DNA from: Firmicutes bacterium UBA4981
Lineage (GTDB): Bacteria; Bacillota; SHA-98; UBA4971
Direction: 5' to 3'
Length of the DNA stretch: 19,449 nucleotides
Assembly (NCBI GenBank): GCA_002398515.1
Contig: DGZL01000035.1
Coordinates: forward strand, 15,794-35,242
A program made the position numbers and the translations under genes. This document shows, piece after piece, positions 15,813-19,449 of the stretch. The stretch's first letter is position 1. Every line of letters begins with the position of its first letter. The notes beneath the pieces are model-generated. The model saw only the letters and a list, made by a program, of their open reading frames with translations. It did no database searches and was not told where the DNA came from.

Positions 15813-15865
15813 GCACCTAAGTGGCGTACGACAGGTGCCCGGTATGTAGCACCTGAATGCGCCAC
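15813..15865 (+). promoter_or_regulatory. Structured 5' leader with competing hairpins upstream of the zinc-ribbon gene
   Basis: GTGGCG (15821-15826) pairs with CGCCAC (15860-15865), enclosing CAGGTGC (15832-15838) paired with GCACCTG (15849-15855). A further GCACCT at 15813-15818 could instead pair with the AGGTGC of the inner stem. The two folds exclude each other. The structure ends eight bases before the GAGGAGGG ribosome binding site. It matches no riboswitch class I recognise. Confidence 0.45.
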
Positions 15866-15891
15866 ATTTGTTGAGGAGGGATTATCGCGAC

Positions 15892-16146
15892 ATGCCAACC
15901 TACGAGTACATGTGCGAGAAATGTGGACAATTTGAAGAATTTCAACGCATGTCGGATGAGCCTCTCTCACACTGTCCCAAGTGTGGCAGTCCTGTCAGAC
16001 GGCTCATCAGCAAAAATGTAGGCATTCTCTTCAAAGGATCGGGTTTTTATGTTACTGACCATCGCAGTGAGGACTATAAGCAAAAAGCCAGAAGCGATGG
16101 TAAGGGCGCATCCGGCGCCAATGGCTTAGACGCTACCGGTAGCTAA
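15892..16146 (+). CDS. FmdB-type zinc ribbon protein
   Basis: An 84-residue protein opening with the FmdB/CxxC_CXXC signature MPTYEYMCEKCGQFEEFQ and CPKCGSPVRRLIS, giving four zinc-binding cysteines in two CxxC pairs within the first 35 residues. The middle has the family's LFKGSGFYVTD motif. The C-terminal 25 residues are polar and low in complexity (GKGASGANG). FmdB was first linked to formamidase regulation, but most members have no proven role. The ATG at 15892 follows GAGGAGGG (15873-15880); the same frame opens at TTG 15868, which would overlap the ribosome binding site itself. It appears monocistronic, between its own promoter and the hairpin at 16170-16205. Confidence 0.88.
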   Translation: MPTYEYMCEKCGQFEEFQRMSDEPLSHCPKCGSPVRRLISKNVGILFKGSGFYVTDHRSEDYKQKARSDGKGASGANGLDATGS

Positions 16147-16169
16147 GGACTTTTGGAATTTCTTTTATC

Positions 16170-16205
16170 GGGCGCAGAACCATTCCTTTGACAGGTTCTG
16201 CGCCC
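16170..16205 (+). terminator. Likely terminator hairpin after the zinc-ribbon gene
   Basis: GGGCGCAGAACC (16170-16181) and GGTTCTGCGCCC (16194-16205) form a perfect 12-bp stem with a 12-base loop, 24 bases after the stop codon. The downstream sequence is only moderately T-rich (a TTCTTTT run about 15 bases on), so efficient intrinsic termination is not certain. Confidence 0.55.
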
Positions 16206-16299
16206 AGTGCTTACCATCTTCTTTTCGGCTATGTCCGCTTCCCCGTAGCGTCAATTGACCCCATAGGATAATATGTACATATGAGACATAGCATAGGGC

Positions 16300-16752
16300 G
16301 TGGCATATGTCATGCGTAGATTAGACCTGAAAGAAACTCTGAAGTTGACTGATGTCATACTGGCAGGCCTGATAGTGCTGGCCGCTATTGTGCTTGCGGC
16401 TATGCAACTTCGGGCAGGACAGGCAGAACATCAGCTTTCCGGCGCCGGGTACCGACTAATTGTGGAGGTTTACGGAAAGAGAACCCATGCTATTCCCTTT
16501 TCCCGGATTTCAGGCTCATCAGTCCTTAGGATAGAAATAGGAGACGGCCGCGAAGCTACATTAGAACTTTTGGAAAGCGGTAAGGTCAGGGTGACTGAAT
16601 CCACTTGCCCGGACAAGATTTGCGTACGAACCGGTTGGATAGGCCGGCCCGGACAGTCCATAGTCTGTTTGCCCAACAGGGTAGTCGTGCGGATAGAAGG
16701 CAGCGAAATCAGGTACGACCCGGGGTCAGATCTGGATGCAATAACATACTAG
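16300..16752 (+). CDS. NusG domain II-containing membrane-anchored protein
   Basis: A 150-residue protein (146 if the ATG at 16312 is used) with one N-terminal membrane helix (about residues 17-38) and an external domain ending in the NusG_II family motif: TCPDKICVRTGWI (C103, C108) and GQSIVCLPNRVVVRI (C123). Such proteins are common in Firmicutes, often near a Gx transporter gene, as here. Their role is unproven. The conserved cysteines could bind a metal or form a disulfide outside the cell. The ribosome binding site is weak for either start, and GTG 16300 has only AGGG close by. The next gene follows after about 160 bases. Confidence 0.83.
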   Translation: MAYVMRRLDLKETLKLTDVILAGLIVLAAIVLAAMQLRAGQAEHQLSGAGYRLIVEVYGKRTHAIPFSRISGSSVLRIEIGDGREATLELLESGKVRVTESTCPDKICVRTGWIGRPGQSIVCLPNRVVVRIEGSEIRYDPGSDLDAITY

Positions 16753-16807
16753 CGTTGGTTGTAGCAAACTTTAAGTGATTCTCTTTTTTACAATGCCTTA
16801 TTCGAGG

Positions 16808-16854
16808 CGACCCTTGTCAGGTTTCAGTCATATCAGAATTCATGACAGGGGTCG
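16808..16854 (+). repeat. Inverted repeat in the leader of the Gx transporter gene
   Basis: CGACCCTTGTCA (16808-16819) and TGACAGGGGTCG (16843-16854) pair over 12 positions with one G-U wobble, around a 23-base loop. ATTCGA (16800-16805) and TCGAAT (16852-16857) could form an alternative outer stem. No T-tract follows, so a leader structure or protein-binding palindrome is more likely than a terminator. Confidence 0.4.
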
Positions 16855-16909
16855 AATACAGGGGTTGAACACACTGAAAACTCATGACGGGACATGGAAA
16901 ACCCAAAGG

Positions 16910-17482
16910 ATGACGAGGCTTGCGCTTCTTGTAGCTCTGGCTCTCATCCTCTATGCTGTTGAAAGCATGATACCGGCGCCTCTACCTGTGCCCGGGACTA
17001 AGCTGGGTCTTGCCAACATCATAACTCTCATAGTCATCGTCCTCGCCGGTGCCGGCGACGCTCTGCTCGTAGTTGCGCTTAGGACGTTTCTTGCCTCTTT
17101 GCTGTCGGGTAGGCTGAGCAGCTTCGCTTTCAGCATTGTAGGAGGAGTCCTTGCTACACTGGTGATGTCCCTGGCCTATAGAAAACTCCGGCATGTCCTT
17201 GGACTAACCGGCATCAGCATACTCGGAGCAGTGGCTCACAATATCGGTCAGCTTCTTGTCGCATGTGTCGTCCTGGGGACGCCTGCCATATTCAGCTACC
17301 TACCTGCCCTACTCGTTACCGGCGTTGCCACAGGATTCTTTGTGGGCTTGACTGCAGGATATGCACTGCAATACTTACTGCCTGGTGAGTCCTTCACCTG
17401 CGGCAGGCCTGAGCTCAGCAGTACCGGTGGACTCACCGATAAGCTCGAGGCCGTTTATGACAAGCCTAAACGTACACCCTAA
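16910..17482 (+). CDS. Gx transporter family / heptaprenyl diphosphate synthase component I-like membrane protein
   Basis: A 190-residue integral membrane protein with about five or six helices. The N-terminal region LALILYAVESMIPAPLPVPG followed by TKLGLANI is characteristic of the family, as are RTFLASLLSGRLSSF, GGVLATLVM, and GAVAHNIGQLLVA. The Pfam name comes from a heptaprenyl diphosphate synthase subunit, but the fold resembles ECF-type S components, so small-molecule uptake is an equally fair reading. The start is uncertain: ATG 16910 fits the family N-terminus but its ribosome binding site is poor, and TTG 16865 is possible. The last 35 codons, a polar tail after the final helix, lie antisense to the HD gene's 3' end (overlap 17375-17482). 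Confidence 0.82.
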   Translation: MTRLALLVALALILYAVESMIPAPLPVPGTKLGLANIITLIVIVLAGAGDALLVVALRTFLASLLSGRLSSFAFSIVGGVLATLVMSLAYRKLRHVLGLTGISILGAVAHNIGQLLVACVVLGTPAIFSYLPALLVTGVATGFFVGLTAGYALQYLLPGESFTCGRPELSSTGGLTDKLEAVYDKPKRTP

Positions 17483-18088
17483 CAGGGCTGCAGCTTGTCG
17501 GCACATCTCCATCCTTGTCAGGTAAATAGTGAAGTAATCCATAATCTGACACTCTGTAGTGTCAAACACCAGCTTCAGAGTAATAGTGGAATTATCACTG
17601 TTCACCACGAGAGAAGAATCAGTAATTGCATGGTTGACTCTATCATGAATGTCACGACAGGACTTCCTACCCACACGGGTCCTGTGGGCGTCACTCTTGT
17701 CAGCGATTACCAATGCGGCGCAAATTGGGCTCACCGGAACGCCGATCTCTTCCTCGTGATTTGCGATGCTCGTGGTTATTTCGCAGATTTCCTCCAGTGG
17801 CATCCCGATCCTGCGGAGCTCGACATACACAATGTTAGCGCCGGTAGGCCCGTGGTACTTGCGATTGTGCATATTGCCGATGTCGTGCAAGTATCCTGCT
17901 ATTGAACCCAGCTCAATAGTGCGTTGGTCATACCCTAACGTTTCCAGAATGTATGCGGTCATTGTTGAGACATATGTGACATGGCGAAGGCCGTGTTCAG
18001 TGTAGCCAAGTATGGATAAGTACTCATTAGTCCTCCGAATGAGGGTTTGAAATGTAGGATTTGCCTGAATATCTTTTAGCGATATCAT
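17375..18088 (-). CDS. HD-domain protein (predicted metal-dependent phosphohydrolase)
   Basis: A 237-residue soluble protein. The HD-domain metal ligands are present: H36 (GLRHVTYV), H68-D69 (AGYLHDIGN), H79, H111 (IANHEEE) and D130 (VIADKSDA). This arrangement resembles HD-GYP-like and related phosphohydrolase folds, but no GYP motif is present, so nucleotide or cyclic-dinucleotide hydrolysis is only possible. The C-terminal half (about 145-217) has no motif I know; the final 20 residues are polar. The ATG at 18088 is preceded by GGGAG at good spacing, which rules out the longer form starting at 18145. The 3' end runs 108 bases into the convergent Gx transporter gene. The substrate is unknown. 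Confidence 0.82.
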   Translation of the reverse strand: MISLKDIQANPTFQTLIRRTNEYLSILGYTEHGLRHVTYVSTMTAYILETLGYDQRTIELGSIAGYLHDIGNMHNRKYHGPTGANIVYVELRRIGMPLEEICEITTSIANHEEEIGVPVSPICAALVIADKSDAHRTRVGRKSCRDIHDRVNHAITDSSLVVNSDNSTITLKLVFDTTECQIMDYFTIYLTRMEMCRQAAALLGCTFRLVINGLELIGESTGTAELRPAAGEGLTRQ

Positions 18089-18214
18089 GTTTCTCCCGCC
18101 TCCCGTAACCTTTAACCTTCTCTGCGCTTCGGCGTATCTTCCCATACAGCGCAGCGAGCCTTCTTCAACCCTTCTCAGCTTGCTAAAGATTACATAATAT
18201 CATAGCACATCATT

Positions 18215-18457
18215 GTAGTACATTGCTACGCTTGCCAAAGGTTTCAGAAATTCACGTCACCGGTTCGCATTGCTCTGCTTAGCAAGGGCTGCAAAACTTC
18301 ATATCGCAGGCTCGCATTGCTTTGTTCCGGCTTGCGGACGACTGCAAAAACCCATGTCATAGGTTCATGTTGCTCCAATTGGCAAAAGGCTTCACGAATT
18401 CATGCCGTCAGTCGACGCTGCTCTCATTTACAAATGGCTTCGAGAATCCATGCCGTC
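18215..18457. repeat. Five degenerate tandem repeats of about 46-53 bp
   Basis: Units are at about 18215-18260, 18261-18307, 18308-18360, 18361-18409 and 18410-18457. Shared elements in order are (A)GGTTCGCATTGCT, a variable part, GCAAAAGGCTTCA, GAATTCATG, then CCGTC. The last two units are closest. Read on the minus strand, units resemble peptides such as REFLKPLASVAM and RHEFVKPFANWSN, but stops and unit-length changes break any frame. No spacers or constant repeats are present, so this is not a CRISPR. The rest of 18089-18668, a 580-base stretch without a gene, holds this array, a short hairpin and the second repeat family. Confidence 0.6.
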
Positions 18458-18466
18458 AGTTCCCAA

Positions 18467-18496
18467 CCCGGCAACCCTGCCGGGCCACCCGGTTTT
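18467..18496 (+). repeat. Short GC-rich hairpin after the repeat array
   Basis: CCCGGCA (18467-18473) pairs with TGCCGGG (18478-18484) around four bases. An alternative fold pairs CCGGG (18480-18484) with CCCGG (18488-18492) and is followed by TTTT. Either could act as a weak plus-strand terminator that shields the small gene downstream, but no plus-strand gene lies upstream to be terminated. Confidence 0.3.
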
Positions 18497-18586
18497 CAGG
18501 CACACACGCGAACTACTTGCACAAATACAAAGGAAATCCCATATCGTGTTATTGGAGCACTCTAGCAAATGCCGAAGGCGGAGGAC

Positions 18587-18663
18587 TTCGCAAGTTGTAC
18601 CACGGAAGCAATTCACAAGTTGCGTTACTGGGAGCAATTCGCAAGTTGCGTAACGGGGAGGCG
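18587..18663 (+). repeat. Three tandem repeats of about 26 bp overlapping a ribosome binding site
   Basis: Units are at 18587-18611, 18612-18637 and 18638-18663, each beginning TTCRCAAGTTG and ending in a G-rich motif (CACGGAAG, CTGGGAG, CGGGGAG). The last unit supplies the GGGGAGG that precedes the TTG start at 18669. CGTTAC in unit two and GTAACG in unit three are complementary, so a local hairpin is possible. Confidence 0.6.
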
Positions 18664-18668
18664 CTCCC

Positions 18669-19052
18669 TTGGAATACGAGGGACAGGAAGTGGAACACCA
18701 AGGACGGGAGGAAAAGGTACTGCAGATGGCTATCAAAATCCAATGGACCGTAGACAACATACGAGCCCTTGGTGTCGGAAGCATGTACCATCTCGCCTAT
18801 AGGCCTAACGAAATCTCCTATGAAGTCCTCGTCCATGTGAATACAGGTGAAATCAAACCGGGAACCAAAGCCGAAATTGTATTCATTGGCGGGCCACACC
18901 CGGTGAGAATCGCGGAAGCCATTATTGAAAACATCGTGATTTCCAAAGGTTTCAGAAGGTTTGACTTCAGGCTGCAAAAGATCATTACCCATCCCGAAGA
19001 GACCACCGCGAAAAGCCATATAGGACTCCTCTGCCGTTATATCCAGCAGTAG
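18669..19052 (+). CDS. Small uncharacterised protein
   Basis: A 127-residue protein if it starts at TTG 18669 (GGGGAGG seven bases upstream), or 108 residues from ATG 18726 (GGGAGG 14 bases upstream, AAAAGG nearer). I do not recognise it. The sequence looks like a real compact alpha/beta protein: IKIQWTVDNIRALG, EISYEVLVHVNTGEIKPGTK, AEIVFIGGPHPVRIAEAIIE, FRRFDFRLQKIITHPEE. There is no signal peptide or membrane helix. The minus strand is also open over this stretch, but its product is poor in conserved-looking features. It converges on the deacetylase gene with about 100 bases between. The N-terminal 19 residues are strongly charged and would be lost with the later start. Confidence 0.5.
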   Translation: MEYEGQEVEHQGREEKVLQMAIKIQWTVDNIRALGVGSMYHLAYRPNEISYEVLVHVNTGEIKPGTKAEIVFIGGPHPVRIAEAIIENIVISKGFRRFDFRLQKIITHPEETTAKSHIGLLCRYIQQ

Positions 19053-19152
19053 AATACAGACAAGGACAGCAACCGGCATGCCTGCAGGTTTTCAAGTTGA
19101 GCCTTCCAGGTACAAGTCATTTACTGCGCAGACACGAGGCAGGCACAGCTCG

Positions 19153-19449
19153 CTACCTTGGATCCCTGCGTGCAGGACTCCCAAGCCTTGTAAGTTCAGA
19201 CAGAGGCACCAACCTGAAGCCTTTCCCGCGCAACCCGTCTATTATGAGGGGAAGGGCATCCTGTATCTGCTGGCTGGAATCACTGGCATGCATAAGGACA
19301 ATCGCCCCGGAAAACGTGCGTCCCAGAACGCGTTCCACCATGAAATCCACTCCCGGATTCTTCCAGTCCAGTGAATCAACAGCCCAAATCACTGTTTCAT
19401 ACCCTAAGGACCTGGCGGTATCCACCACTACATCATCATAATCTCCGTT
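19153..19449 (-). CDS. Polysaccharide deacetylase family protein, C-terminal part
   Basis: The frame is open to the end of the window, so only the last 98 residues are seen. They match the C-terminal half of the NodB-homology domain: NGDYDDVVDTARSLGYETV, then IWAVDSLDWKNPG (the W-x-V-D-x-x-D-W motif), GAIVLMHASD (the late catalytic-histidine motif, H in LMH), and GLRGKGFRLVPLSEL at the end. Such enzymes remove acetyl groups from chitin, peptidoglycan or other acylated glycans and usually carry a signal peptide, which would be outside the window. The metal-binding aspartate and early HxxH motif are also outside, so activity cannot be judged. Confidence 0.85.
   Translation of the reverse strand, partial: NGDYDDVVVDTARSLGYETVIWAVDSLDWKNPGVDFMVERVLGRTFSGAIVLMHASDSSQQIQDALPLIIDGLRGKGFRLVPLSELTRLGSPARRDPR

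Noticed and set aside
18215..18457. CRISPR array
   Set aside because: The repeated units are adjacent and degenerate along their whole length; there are no near-identical repeats separated by unique spacers, and no cas gene is in the window.
18322..18753. Plus-strand coding frame of 143 codons through the repeats
   Set aside because: Its repetitive, cysteine-rich product follows from the tandem repeats, there is no good ribosome binding site, and it overlaps the better-supported gene at 18669-19052.
18549..19079. Minus-strand coding frame of 176 codons
   Set aside because: It lies antisense to the small plus-strand gene. Its translation looks like a mirror of that gene and its repeats, with no signal or motif that makes sense.

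Overview
The window looks like a chromosomal segment of a strictly anaerobic Gram-positive bacterium, probably of the Clostridia. This is inferred from strong GGAGG-type ribosome binding sites, frequent GTG/TTG starts, an abundance of oxygen-labile Fe-S flavoenzymes, and a run of genes typical of Firmicutes (FmdB-type zinc ribbon, NusG domain II protein, Gx transporter). No rRNA, tRNA, insertion sequence or CRISPR array is visible.

Region 1 (about 14.7 kb down to base 1, all on the minus strand) reads in transcription order: TAXI-type TRAP solute-binding protein, DUF1850 membrane protein, fused TRAP permease, HdrC, HdrB, HdrA, a tandem-fused double HdrA, MvhD-like [2Fe-2S] protein, FrhB/FdhB-like flavin/Fe-S protein, SdhB/TfrB-like Fe-S subunit, fumarate reductase-type flavoprotein, 2x[4Fe-4S] ferredoxin, and the first 64 codons of a 2-oxoacid:ferredoxin oxidoreductase alpha subunit that runs out of the window. 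Genes are tightly packed, several of them overlapping. The centrepiece (511-10931) is a heterodisulfide-reductase-type electron-bifurcation module placed with a soluble, non-membrane fumarate reductase/succinate oxidase pair. My inference is a cytoplasmic complex that couples fumarate/succinate (or a similar enoate/acid couple) chemistry to ferredoxin through HdrA flavins. The FrhB-like subunit and MvhD would be the entry from another electron carrier, and the Kor-type oxidoreductase would share the ferredoxin pool. The TRAP system may import the organic acid.

Region 2 (about 14.86-17.5 kb, plus strand) carries four separate genes: an unrecognised lipoprotein divergent from the TRAP operon, a small FmdB-type zinc ribbon with a structured leader, a membrane-anchored NusG domain II protein, and a Gx (heptaprenyl diphosphate synthase component I-like) membrane protein. 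The last one overlaps, tail to tail, the minus-strand HD-domain protein at 17375-18088.

Region 3 (about 18.1-19.45 kb) is less ordered: two families of degenerate tandem repeats (18215-18457 and 18587-18663), a small unrecognised plus-strand gene, and the C-terminal part of a minus-strand polysaccharide deacetylase cut by the window end.
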